NCBI RefSeq assembly: GCF_019037185.1
Contig: NZ_JAHHXM010000013.1
Span: 1 to 64,000 of the forward strand
DNA length: 64,000 bases
Origin: Oceanobacillus caeni
GTDB lineage: Bacteria; Bacillota; Bacilli; Bacillales; Amphibacillaceae
Direction of reading: 5' to 3'
Positions within the stretch are counted from its first letter, which is position 1. Every line of letters begins with the position of its first letter. The position numbers and the translations under genes are program-made. Below are positions 47,044 through 55,112 of this stretch, one piece after another. The notes under the pieces are model-generated. The model worked only from the letters and a program-made list of their open reading frames with translations. It did not search any database and was not told the DNA's origin.

Positions 47044-47733
47044 ATGAGGAAGTTTTGGAACTGGGTGCGAGATTCTGATGAAGAACGTACCCTCTATTTA
47101 AATGGAGTGATATCCGAAGAAACGTGGTGGGGGGATGAGGTTACACCTAAGATTTTTAAAGATGAATTGCTGGCAGGCACCGGCGATATTACGGTGTGGA
47201 TTAATTCCCCTGGCGGTGATGTGTTCGCAGCAGCCCAGATTTATAACATGCTGATGGAGTATACCGGAAAAGTCAATGTAAAGATTGATGGGCTTGCGGC
47301 AAGTGCGGCATCCGTTATTGCAATGGCAGGTGGAGATGTATATATGTCCCCGGTTTCCATGCTGATGATTCATAACCCATCAACGATTGCTATCGGTGAC
47401 AGTGAGGAAATGCTACGAGCAAAAGCACTATTAGATGAGGTTAAGGAAAGTATTATTAATGCCTATGAGCTAAAAACGGGTCTTTCCCGAACAAAACTCT
47501 CCCATCTGATGGATGCAGAATCATGGATGAATGCAAATAAAGCCATTGAGCTTGGTTTTGCAGACAAGATCATGTTCATGGAAAGTGAAACACCAGATTT
47601 GACGGATAGTCTTATCTTTAGCAGGATGGCCGTTACTAACTCGCTTATCAGTAAACTGCCAAAACAACCAAAACAGAAAACAGGTACACCCATTGAGTCG
47701 CTGGATAAGCGGCTTTCTTTAATTTCGCACTAA
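47044..47733 (+). CDS. ClpP-like prohead maturation protease
   Basis: A 229-residue serine protease of the ClpP fold that processes the capsid precursor. INSPGGDVFAAAQIYNML near residue 52, the nucleophile Ser in GLAASAASVIAMAG near 86, the His in MLMIHNPSTIAIGD near 110, and DAESWMNANKAIELGFAD with the acidic residue near 160. The ATG directly follows the portal stop. Confidence 0.94.
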   Translation: MRKFWNWVRDSDEERTLYLNGVISEETWWGDEVTPKIFKDELLAGTGDITVWINSPGGDVFAAAQIYNMLMEYTGKVNVKIDGLAASAASVIAMAGGDVYMSPVSMLMIHNPSTIAIGDSEEMLRAKALLDEVKESIINAYELKTGLSRTKLSHLMDAESWMNANKAIELGFADKIMFMESETPDLTDSLIFSRMAVTNSLISKLPKQPKQKTGTPIESLDKRLSLISH

Positions 47734-47752
47734 TTTAAAGGAGGAAATAACA

Positions 47753-48946
47753 ATGAGTAAAATTCTTGAATTGCGCGAGAAACGCGCTAAAGCATGGGAC
47801 GCAGCAAAGGCATTCCTTGATTCAAAACGTGGCGGTGATGGACTGTTATCCGCTGAGGACACGACAACCTATGAAAAAATGGAAGCCGATGTGGTGGCTC
47901 TTGGTAAGGAAATTGAACGTTTAGAACGCCAAGCATCTATCGACTTGGAACTGTCGAAAGCAACCAGTAACCCAATTACCAACGAACCTACTAGAACTGG
48001 AGAGGAAATGACCGGTCGTGCAAGTGCTGAATACAAAAAGGCTTTCTGGAATGCGATGCGTGACAATGTCAGCTATGAAGTAAGGAACGCTCTAAAGATT
48101 GGCACTGATTCTGAAGGTGGATTCCTTGTGCCAGATGAGTTTGAACGTACTCTAGTAGAAGCTCTAGAGGAAGAAAATATTTTCCGTAGGTTGGCCAATG
48201 TAATTACTACATCTTCTGGTGACCGTAAGATTCCTGTTGTTGCAAGCAAAGGTACAGCAAGCTGGATAGATGAAGAAGGAGCTATCCCAGAAAGTGATGA
48301 CAGCTTCGGTCAAGTATCCATCGGGGCCTATAAACTAGCGACAATGATTAAAGTCTCTGAGGAGCTACTAAACGATTCCGTGTTTAATCTCGAAAGCTAC
48401 ATCACAAGAGAATTTGCCCGTCGCATTGGTAACAAGGAGGAGGAAGCCTTCTTTGTAGGTGATGGCACAGGTAAGCCAACAGGAATTTTAAATGCCACAG
48501 GCGGCGGTCAAGTTGGTGTTACTGCGGCAAGTGCCACTGCCATTACTTTGGATGAGGTTTTAGATTTATTCTACAGCTTGAAAGCACCTTATCGTAATAA
48601 GGCAGTATTCGTAATGAATGATGCCACTATAAAAGCTATCCGTAAATTAAAAGACGGTAATGGCCAGTACCTATGGCAACCTTCCATCCAAGCGGGAACA
48701 CCTGATACTATTCTTAACCGTCCGCTGTACACCTCATCCTATGTACCTACTATTGAAGCAGGTGCAAAGACTGTGGTATTCGGTGATTTTAGTTATTACT
48801 GGGTGGCAGACCGTCAAGGACGAGTATTCAAACGATTAAATGAACTCTATGCTGTCACAGGTCAAGTAGGATTTATTGCGACTCAACGAGTTGATGGAAA
48901 GCTTATCTTGCCGGAGGCCGTTAAGGTACTCCAACAGAAAGCGTAA
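47753..48946 (+). CDS. HK97-family major capsid protein
   Basis: A 397-residue capsid protein. Residues 1-100 are a helical scaffold-like delta domain (KILELREKRAKAWDAAKAFL) expected to be removed by the protease; the HK97 fold follows (KIGTDSEGGFLVPDEFERTL, FVGDGTGKPTGILN, FGDFSYYWVADRQG). AAAGGAGGAAATAACA precedes the ATG, a strong site suited to high expression. Confidence 0.95.
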   Translation: MSKILELREKRAKAWDAAKAFLDSKRGGDGLLSAEDTTTYEKMEADVVALGKEIERLERQASIDLELSKATSNPITNEPTRTGEEMTGRASAEYKKAFWNAMRDNVSYEVRNALKIGTDSEGGFLVPDEFERTLVEALEEENIFRRLANVITTSSGDRKIPVVASKGTASWIDEEGAIPESDDSFGQVSIGAYKLATMIKVSEELLNDSVFNLESYITREFARRIGNKEEEAFFVGDGTGKPTGILNATGGGQVGVTAASATAITLDEVLDLFYSLKAPYRNKAVFVMNDATIKAIRKLKDGNGQYLWQPSIQAGTPDTILNRPLYTSSYVPTIEAGAKTVVFGDFSYYWVADRQGRVFKRLNELYAVTGQVGFIATQRVDGKLILPEAVKVLQQKA

Positions 48947-48958
48947 CGGAGGTGCTTT

Positions 48959-49171
48959 ATGAGTTATAACACGAAGAACTATACCGAACAAGGCGGAGAA
49001 AAAACTGTCATCGGCGGTGTTTTAGAAATTAAAGAGGGGGCCTCGGTTACGGGGATTCCTATTGCAGAAAACCAAGCAGACAGCATAGCCACCGATGTTG
49101 CTGGTTTAGTTACGGACTTCAATTCCCTGCTTGCCAAACTAAAGGCAGCGGGGCTTATGGAGACGGACTAA
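48959..49171 (+). CDS. Head fibre-like structural protein
   Basis: A 70-residue protein: KNYTEQGGEKTVIGGVLEIK then EGASVTG, a pattern seen at the start of phage head fibre or decoration proteins, followed by a helical tail (VTDFNSLLAKLKAAGLMETD). Position directly after the capsid gene agrees. A very short version of the family. Confidence 0.65.
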   Translation: MSYNTKNYTEQGGEKTVIGGVLEIKEGASVTGIPIAENQADSIATDVAGLVTDFNSLLAKLKAAGLMETD

Positions 49172-49197
49172 GGTGGAATGTAAAGGAGGTTGGTGGT

Positions 49198-49518
49198 ATG
49201 GCAGTGGCAGATAATCTCTTGCCTAAAGTTAAGGCAAACTTAATTTTGGCACATGACCAAGATGATGCCCTCCTTATTGGATTTATCACTGCGGCAGTCT
49301 CATATGCACAGAGCTATCAGCATGTTCCTGAAAACTATTATGAAACCCATGCCATGCCTCCAACAACAGAACAGGCAGTGATTATGTTATCGAGCCATTT
49401 CTATGAAAGCAGGGATGGCTCGACGGCAGGTTTCTTTGCTGATAGTGTACAGGCGGGGCAACAAGTATGGAATACAGTGAACTTGCTTTTACGGCTTGAC
49501 CGAGAGTGGGGTGTTTAG
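49198..49518 (+). CDS. Head-tail connector protein (gp6-like)
   Basis: A 106-residue helical protein of the HK97 gp6 family (DDALLIGFITAAVSYAQSYQ, TEQAVIMLSSHFYESRDG). It should form a ring under the portal. AAAGGAGGTTGGT precedes the ATG. One base separates its stop from the next start. Confidence 0.82.
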   Translation: MAVADNLLPKVKANLILAHDQDDALLIGFITAAVSYAQSYQHVPENYYETHAMPPTTEQAVIMLSSHFYESRDGSTAGFFADSVQAGQQVWNTVNLLLRLDREWGV

Positions 49519-49519
49519 C

Positions 49520-49855
49520 ATGAGTTTTGGAAAGATGAACACCTTTATCGATATCATCAGCACGGTCCCAATAAAGGATGAGGATGGTTTCACCACAAAA
49601 GGTGACAACATACTCGCCAGTGTACTTGCTTACAAGGAAGATCGGCATGGCAGTGAACGGTGGACGAATATGGCATCATTTTCTTCTGCAACTTCCTTAT
49701 TCAGGTTTAGGAAAATCTTTGGGCTTAAGGTGACGAATGAAATGGTCATCGTCTGTGATGATGGCAGATATCAGATTTTAAGTGTTGAGGATGTAAGAAA
49801 CCGAGGGATGTATGTCGAGGTTTTAGCCGAAAAGCTAGAACCATCTGTGAGGTGA
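49520..49855 (+). CDS. Head-tail adaptor / head closure protein
   Basis: A 111-residue protein of the SPP1 gp16-like family: FGKMNTFIDIISTVPIKDED, GSERWTNMASFSSATSLFRF, EMVIVCDDGRYQILSVEDV. Typical place between connector and HK97 gp10. The ATG at 49520 directly follows the connector stop. Confidence 0.8.
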   Translation: MSFGKMNTFIDIISTVPIKDEDGFTTKGDNILASVLAYKEDRHGSERWTNMASFSSATSLFRFRKIFGLKVTNEMVIVCDDGRYQILSVEDVRNRGMYVEVLAEKLEPSVR

Positions 49856-49860
49856 TGGAT

Positions 49861-50292
49861 ATGGCAAAAGCGAATATAAAGATGCCAGAAGAATTCCTTT
49901 TAAAGGTATCCCGATTAGCTGACCAGACCGATGTGATTCTTCCTAAGGTTTTGGAAGTTGGCGGTGAAGTGGTGCTGGATAAAGTCAAAGGAAATCTAAG
50001 TAAGGTGGTTGGCAAGGACACGAAATATCCATCCAAAAGTACTGGCGAGTTGCTATCTTCACTGGGCCTTTCTGGTGCAAAGCAAGATAGAAACGGCAAT
50101 TTCAATGTAAAAGTTGGCTTTGCCGAGCCACGATCGGATGGTGAAAGCAATGCTAAACTTGCCAGCATCATTGAATATGGCAAACATGGTCAGCCTGCAA
50201 AACCCTTCCTAAAGCCTGCGAGGAATTCATCTAGGAAACCTTGCATCAACGCAATGGTCGCCAAGCTGGAGGAGGAGATCGAGAAGATATGA
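49861..50292 (+). CDS. HK97 gp10-like tail completion protein
   Basis: A 143-residue HK97 gp10-family protein (LPKVLEVGGEVVLDKVKGNL, STGELLSSLGLSG, IEYGKHGQPAKPFLKPA). The C-terminal G-x-PAKPFLKPA is a hallmark. GAGGTGATGG supports the ATG at 49861. Overlaps the next gene by 4 bp. Confidence 0.83.
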   Translation: MAKANIKMPEEFLLKVSRLADQTDVILPKVLEVGGEVVLDKVKGNLSKVVGKDTKYPSKSTGELLSSLGLSGAKQDRNGNFNVKVGFAEPRSDGESNAKLASIIEYGKHGQPAKPFLKPARNSSRKPCINAMVAKLEEEIEKI

Positions 50293-50630
50293 ATATTTTA
50301 GAGGAATTGAATACCCTTGTTTCCAATATACCGCTCCCCGTGGAAATTGGGGTTTTTTCAGGTTTGGCACCAGATGAGTATGTCGTGATACTCCCTCTTT
50401 CGGATATTTTTGAAGTTCATGCGGATAACCATCCAGGCTTTGATGTGCAGGAAGCGAGGATATCACTGTTCTCAAAAAATAACTACCTAGAGCGGAAAAG
50501 ACAGCTCACAACTGCTTTAATAAATGCAGATTTTACTGTGACCGAACGAAGATATATCGGTCGCGAGGATGATACTGGATATCATCATTACGCCATCGAT
50601 GTGGCGAAAAACTATAGATTGGAGGAATAA
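50289..50630 (+). CDS. Tail terminator-like / minor structural protein
   Basis: A 113-residue protein (LPVEIGVFSGLAPDEYVVIL, QEARISLFSKNNYLERKRQL, YHHYAIDVAKNYRLEE). By its position between gp10 and the major tail protein it should be the tail terminator. Overlaps the gp10-like gene (ATGA). Confidence 0.7.
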   Translation: MNILEELNTLVSNIPLPVEIGVFSGLAPDEYVVILPLSDIFEVHADNHPGFDVQEARISLFSKNNYLERKRQLTTALINADFTVTERRYIGREDDTGYHHYAIDVAKNYRLEE

Positions 50631-50633
50631 CAC

Positions 50634-51224
50634 ATGGCAACGATCGGTCTTGATAGACTGTACTATTCAAAAATAACCGAGGACGCTAACGGTGAGGAAA
50701 CTTATGCCCAACCTTCTGTACTTGCAAAAGCCATCACTGCTGAACTCTCGGTAGAACTGGTGGAAGCAATTCTGTATGCTGACGATGGTGCGGCTGAGGT
50801 TGTGAAAGACTTTAACAGTGGTACTCTCACTCTCGGTGTTGACGACATTGGTCCGACAGTCGCAGCGGATTTAACTGGTGCTTCTACTGATGACAACGGA
50901 GTACTAATCTCAGCTAGTGAAAACGTAGGTACACCAGTTGCAGTGGGGTTTCGTGCGCAAAGGGCTAATGGAACATACCGCTATTTTTGGCTGTATCGCG
51001 TTAAGTTTGGACTACCAGCCACCAACTTACAGACAAAGGCTGATTCCATTACCTTTTCTACACCCACCATTGAAGGAACCGTTATGCGTAGGAATAAGCT
51101 GGATGGATTGGGCAAGCACCCATGGAAAGCGGAAGTTACAGAAGGTGATCCTGGTGTTTCATCGACCACCATAACAGGCTGGTTCACTGAAGTCTATGAA
51201 CCTGTATATACACCTGAACCATAG
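50634..51224 (+). CDS. Major tail protein (phi13 family)
   Basis: A 196-residue tail-tube protein: ATIGLDRLYYSKITEDANGE, SVELVEAILYADDGAAEVVK, VGFRAQRANGTYRYFWLYRV, DSITFSTPTIEGTVMRR. Typical for Gram-positive siphophages with a non-contractile tail. Strong site GGAGGAATAACAC before the ATG. Confidence 0.87.
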   Translation: MATIGLDRLYYSKITEDANGEETYAQPSVLAKAITAELSVELVEAILYADDGAAEVVKDFNSGTLTLGVDDIGPTVAADLTGASTDDNGVLISASENVGTPVAVGFRAQRANGTYRYFWLYRVKFGLPATNLQTKADSITFSTPTIEGTVMRRNKLDGLGKHPWKAEVTEGDPGVSSTTITGWFTEVYEPVYTPEP

Positions 51225-51235
51225 GAGGGGAAATA

Positions 51236-51622
51236 ATGGATAATGATAGAAGTGCCTCAATCAACATAGGTGACAAAGAGTATGAACTGGTTTTAACTAC
51301 ACGTGCAACAAAGGCCATTGCCGGTCGTTACGGTGGTCTTGAAAACCTTGGAGAAAAACTGATGAAATCAGAAAACTTCGAGATGGCACTGGACGAGATT
51401 GTTTGGCTAATCACACTGCTTGCAAACCAGTCCATTTTGATTCGGAATCTTAAAAATAAGAACACACCAGAAGAATTGCTTACAGAGGAAGAAGTGGAGC
51501 TTCTTACTTCACCACTTGACTTAGCGGCATATAAAAATGCAATTACCGAGGCGATGTTCAAAGGTACAAAGAGAAATGTGGAAAGTGAGGAGGAAACTCC
51601 AAAAAACGTGGAAGTCGGGTAA
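51236..51622 (+). CDS. Tail assembly chaperone, short form (gpG-like)
   Basis: A 128-residue tail assembly chaperone (GDKEYELVLTTRATKAIAGR, EIVWLITLLANQSILIRNLK). The zero-frame product ends at TAA 51620-51622. Codons 122-124 read CCA AAA AAC, a canonical -1 slippery site, leading into the extension at 51607-51810. The short form is made by normal decoding. Confidence 0.85.
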   Translation: MDNDRSASINIGDKEYELVLTTRATKAIAGRYGGLENLGEKLMKSENFEMALDEIVWLITLLANQSILIRNLKNKNTPEELLTEEEVELLTSPLDLAAYKNAITEAMFKGTKRNVESEEETPKNVEVG

Positions 51623-51649
51623 CGGACGCTGAGGTCTTTACCCGGCTTC
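51601..51649 (+). promoter_or_regulatory. Programmed -1 ribosomal frameshift site and stem-loop
   Basis: The slippery heptamer A AAA AAC (51601-51607) is followed 3 nt later by a 12-bp stem, GAAGTCGGGTAA (51611-51622) with TTACCCGGCTTC (51638-51649), one G-U pair and a 15-nt loop. The zero-frame stop TAA lies in the stem. Confidence 0.88.
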
Positions 51650-51810
51650 TTTATTATGGAACAGTTCAGATGGGCATGGAAGCAGAGGAATTCTGGCTTC
51701 TGCCAATTGGACTGTTTTTTGATTTATGGACTTGCCACAAGCAATGGCATGGGATTGAAAAGCCAAAGAAAACTCGGACAATTGACGATATTATCCCACT
51801 AGGCATATAG
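51607..51810 (+). CDS. Tail assembly chaperone -1 frameshift extension (gpGT-like)
   Basis: After slippage at A AAA AAC (51601-51607), reading resumes at CGT (51607) for 67 codons to TAG (51808-51810). It includes TRLLYYGTVQMGMEAEEFWL then LPIGLFFDLWTCHKQW, and ends IDDIIPLGI. There is no ribosome site for independent initiation. The fused product would be 191 residues (124 + 67). This two-product arrangement just before the tape measure gene is the conserved G/GT pattern of siphophages and is needed for tail assembly. Confidence 0.88.
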   Translation, partial: RGSRVTDAEVFTRLLYYGTVQMGMEAEEFWLLPIGLFFDLWTCHKQWHGIEKPKKTRTIDDIIPLGI

Positions 51811-51824
51811 GAGGAGGTGAAGGG

Positions 51825-54245
51825 ATGGCGGACAATTTTGGATTAAAAATAGGTGTCGAGGGTGAGCGAGAATTTAAGAAGGCGCTCTCCGAAATCAATC
51901 AATCATTTAAGGTACTAGGTAGTGAAATGGCCCTTGTAACCAGTGAATTTGATAGAAACGATAAATCTATTCAATCGATCACGGCTCGAAATGCCGTTTT
52001 AAATAAAGAAATTGACGCACAGAAAGAAAAGATTTCTACCCTTAAGGCTGCCCTTGATAATGCCTCCTCCTCTTTCGGTGAAAATGACCGCCGCACCCAA
52101 AACTGGCAGATACAATTAAATAGGGCTCAGGCAGAACTGAACCTTATGGAGCGTGAACTTGAAGAGTCCACAATTGAAGCGGATAATCTCGGTGAAGAGT
52201 TAGAGGATTCCGGTAAAAGTGCAGAGGATGCAGGAGGCAGGTTCGAAAAGCTTGGCGGTGTACTCAAGGGCATTGGTGTGGCAATGGGCGCAGTTGCCGT
52301 TGCCGCTGGAGCCGCGGCTATTAAGTTAGGTAAAGAGGTAGTTACTCAGTTCGGAGAATTGGAGCAAAACCTAGGCGGATCAGAAGCGGTTTTCGGTGCA
52401 TACGCTGCATCGATTCAAAAAACCGGTGAAGAAGCCTATAAAAATCTCGGTGTCTCTCAAAGTGAGTATCTTGCGACCGCCAACAAAATGGGTGCATTGT
52501 TCCAAGGCTCTGGTATACAGCAACAGAGAAGTCTTGAGCTAACTGAAAAGGCCATGCAACGTGCAGCAGACATGGCATCGGTTATGGGTATTGATATGTC
52601 CTCGGCATTAGAGGCAGTCACTGGGGCGGCAAAGGGTAACTTTGATATGATGGATAACTTGGGTGTAGCGATGAACGCTACAAACATTGAAGCCTACGCT
52701 CTCGCAAAGGGTCTGGATTTCACTTGGAATACTGCAACACAAGCGGAAAAAGCCGAAGTTGCAATGCAAATGTTCTTTGAGAACACGGAGCAGTATGCAG
52801 GTAACTTTGCAAAAGAATCAACCCAGACGATTTCTGGTTCTATTGGTTTGCTACAGGCTGCACTTGGTTCATTTACAGCCGGACTCGGCAATGCTAATGC
52901 CGACATGACAAATCTGACTGAGAATCTTGTGGAGGCTTTCGAGGCAGTTGTAACTAATATCGTACCGGTCTTGGAAAATATCGTAGCCGCATTACCAACA
53001 GCGACGGGCGCAGTATTAGCAGCGGTTGCAGACTTGCTTCCAATGCTTCTTGAATTAGTTACAAATATATTCACGCAAGTACTGGAAACAATTTTGAGCC
53101 TTTTACCCGAACTTATTCCAGCTGCGGTAAGTGCTCTAATGACGATTGTCGGTGCATTAATTGATAACCTTCCACTGCTGATAAATGCAGCAATCGAACT
53201 AGTAACAGCACTTGTGGATGGGATCGGAATAGCGTTACCACAACTCATCCCTGCCGCGGTTTCTGCTGTAATGCAGATTGTCCAAGGATTGATGGATAAC
53301 CTACCACTCATTTTAGATGCCGCTTTGCAGTTGATTATAGGATTAGCACAGGGATTGGTAGAGGCAATACCTCAGCTTACTTCTGCCTTACCGGTCATCA
53401 TCAAAGCAATAGTGGATTTTATCATTGCATCTATTCCACAGATTATTGATGCGGGTATTCAATTATTGACATCATTGGTCACAGCTTTGCCTACCATTAT
53501 TACAGCAGTTGTGGAAGCAATTCCGCAAATTATCGATAGTATCATCAGTGCTGTTATTGGGTCGATTCCTTTGATTATTGATGCAGGTATCCGGCTTCTA
53601 ATATCACTCATACAGGCATTGCCACAGATTATTACTACTGTTGTAGGTGCTATTCCCAAGATTGTTAGCTCGCTGGTCAATGCCATTATTGGTAACATCG
53701 ATAAGATTATCTTAGCGGGTGTACAACTGTTTGTGGCACTGATTGCAAATCTGCCAAGGATAATCGTGGAGATCGTAAAAGCCGTACCGCAGATTATCTC
53801 TGGACTGGTTAGGGCCTTTACTGGCTATATCGGTCAAATGGCACAAGTGGGCGGCAATTTGATTAAAGGGTTGTGGAAGGGTATATCAGACGCAGGTGCA
53901 TGGTTATGGGGTAAAATATCCGGGTTTTTCGGAAATGTTGTTTCAAGGATTAAAGACTTCTTCGGTATCCGCTCCCCTTCAACTCTATTTGCTGGAATTG
54001 GCCACAACATGGGTGAAGGTATCGGTGTAGGTTTTGAGGATGCAATGACAGCAGTTTCAAGGGATATGCAAAATGCAGTACCAACCAGCTTTGATTTTAA
54101 TTACAGAGGTGTATCTGGACAAGGTAATGCCACGGGTTCAAGTATCACTCAAAATATTTCAGTTGTGACACCTAAAGCTCTATCAGAAAAAGAATTAGCA
54201 CGGGAGTTTAAGAACCTATCCCGTAAACTGGCACTTGAATTGTAA
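51825..54245 (+). CDS. Tail tape measure protein
   Basis: An 806-residue tape measure protein. The N-terminus is a coiled coil (ALSEINQSFKVLGSEMALVT and onward), then a glycine/alanine hydrophobic segment (GVAMGAVAVAAGAAAIKLGK), and a long set of hydrophobic helical repeats of the type LLPELIPAAVSALMTIVGAL and IPQIIDAGIQLLTSLV (about residues 380-670). It sets tail length and forms the DNA path. GGAGGAGGTGA precedes the ATG. Confidence 0.92.
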   Translation: MADNFGLKIGVEGEREFKKALSEINQSFKVLGSEMALVTSEFDRNDKSIQSITARNAVLNKEIDAQKEKISTLKAALDNASSSFGENDRRTQNWQIQLNRAQAELNLMERELEESTIEADNLGEELEDSGKSAEDAGGRFEKLGGVLKGIGVAMGAVAVAAGAAAIKLGKEVVTQFGELEQNLGGSEAVFGAYAASIQKTGEEAYKNLGVSQSEYLATANKMGALFQGSGIQQQRSLELTEKAMQRAADMASVMGIDMSSALEAVTGAAKGNFDMMDNLGVAMNATNIEAYALAKGLDFTWNTATQAEKAEVAMQMFFENTEQYAGNFAKESTQTISGSIGLLQAALGSFTAGLGNANADMTNLTENLVEAFEAVVTNIVPVLENIVAALPTATGAVLAAVADLLPMLLELVTNIFTQVLETILSLLPELIPAAVSALMTIVGALIDNLPLLINAAIELVTALVDGIGIALPQLIPAAVSAVMQIVQGLMDNLPLILDAALQLIIGLAQGLVEAIPQLTSALPVIIKAIVDFIIASIPQIIDAGIQLLTSLVTALPTIITAVVEAIPQIIDSIISAVIGSIPLIIDAGIRLLISLIQALPQIITTVVGAIPKIVSSLVNAIIGNIDKIILAGVQLFVALIANLPRIIVEIVKAVPQIISGLVRAFTGYIGQMAQVGGNLIKGLWKGISDAGAWLWGKISGFFGNVVSRIKDFFGIRSPSTLFAGIGHNMGEGIGVGFEDAMTAVSRDMQNAVPTSFDFNYRGVSGQGNATGSSITQNISVVTPKALSEKELAREFKNLSRKLALEL

Positions 54246-54258
54246 AGGAGGTACGGAA

Positions 54259-55110
54259 ATGGAGCTAACATACACCAATAGAGATGGAGAGAGTATTACG
54301 CTTAAGCAAAGCCGACCGTACTTTCTTACGAGGGTAGACGGTACTGGAAATATTCGTCAAACCGTCAACACTTTCAAGGCGCCGGATCAGGATGGCGCTT
54401 TTTATATTTCCTCCACACTAGATATGCGAAACATAACGATTGAAGGTACGGTTGTTGCTGATACTCCCGATGAAGCCTTTAAAAGGAGACAACGATTCCT
54501 TCAAATATTCAGCCCAAAGCTACTAGGGACCCTTCAATACCGTGACCGACAGATATCCTGCGTGGTGGAGGAGGCAGGTTTTAGTGTTTCTAATCGGCAA
54601 CGAATACCAAACTTCTTTGTCAGTCTACTCTGCCCATCCCCTTTCTTCGAGACATTAAATGAGGTGCGAGAGGAACTGGCATCATGGATACCGCTATTTG
54701 AGTTTGAATTGGAAATTCCTATGAGTGGCATGGAGTTCGGAATGCGTCAACCTAGCCAAATCATTACAGTGGAAAATATCGGGGATGTATCTTGTGGATG
54801 TGAGATTGTATTCCGAGCCTTAGGTACTGTGTCGAACCCTGAACTATTAAACATAGACACGGGAGAATATATCCGACTTCTCACTACAATGAGCGCTGGG
54901 GATGAACTTCGCGTATATACCCACTTCGCTGGTAAGCGTGTGGTCCAGATTGATGGGTCAACGATTACAAATGCTTTTTCACTGTTGGATACCAATTCGG
55001 TGTTCTTTCAACTCGCGGCAGGTCTTAATACACTACGATACGATGCTTCAGTCAATATGGAACTGCTAGAGGTTAGTATTTACTTTCGTCCGCAGTTTCT
55101 GGGGGTGTGA
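54259..55110 (+). CDS. Distal tail protein (Dit-like)
   Basis: A 283-residue phage tail-family protein, comparable with SPP1 gp19.1/Dit (YTNRDGESITLKQSRPYFLT, VNTFKAPDQDGAFYISSTLD, YRDRQISCVVEEAGFSVSNR). It forms the ring at the tail tip. AAAGGAGGTACGG supports the ATG at 54259; the ATG at 54235 overlaps the tape measure gene in another frame. Confidence 0.85.
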   Translation: MELTYTNRDGESITLKQSRPYFLTRVDGTGNIRQTVNTFKAPDQDGAFYISSTLDMRNITIEGTVVADTPDEAFKRRQRFLQIFSPKLLGTLQYRDRQISCVVEEAGFSVSNRQRIPNFFVSLLCPSPFFETLNEVREELASWIPLFEFELEIPMSGMEFGMRQPSQIITVENIGDVSCGCEIVFRALGTVSNPELLNIDTGEYIRLLTTMSAGDELRVYTHFAGKRVVQIDGSTITNAFSLLDTNSVFFQLAAGLNTLRYDASVNMELLEVSIYFRPQFLGV

Positions 55111-55112
55111 AA

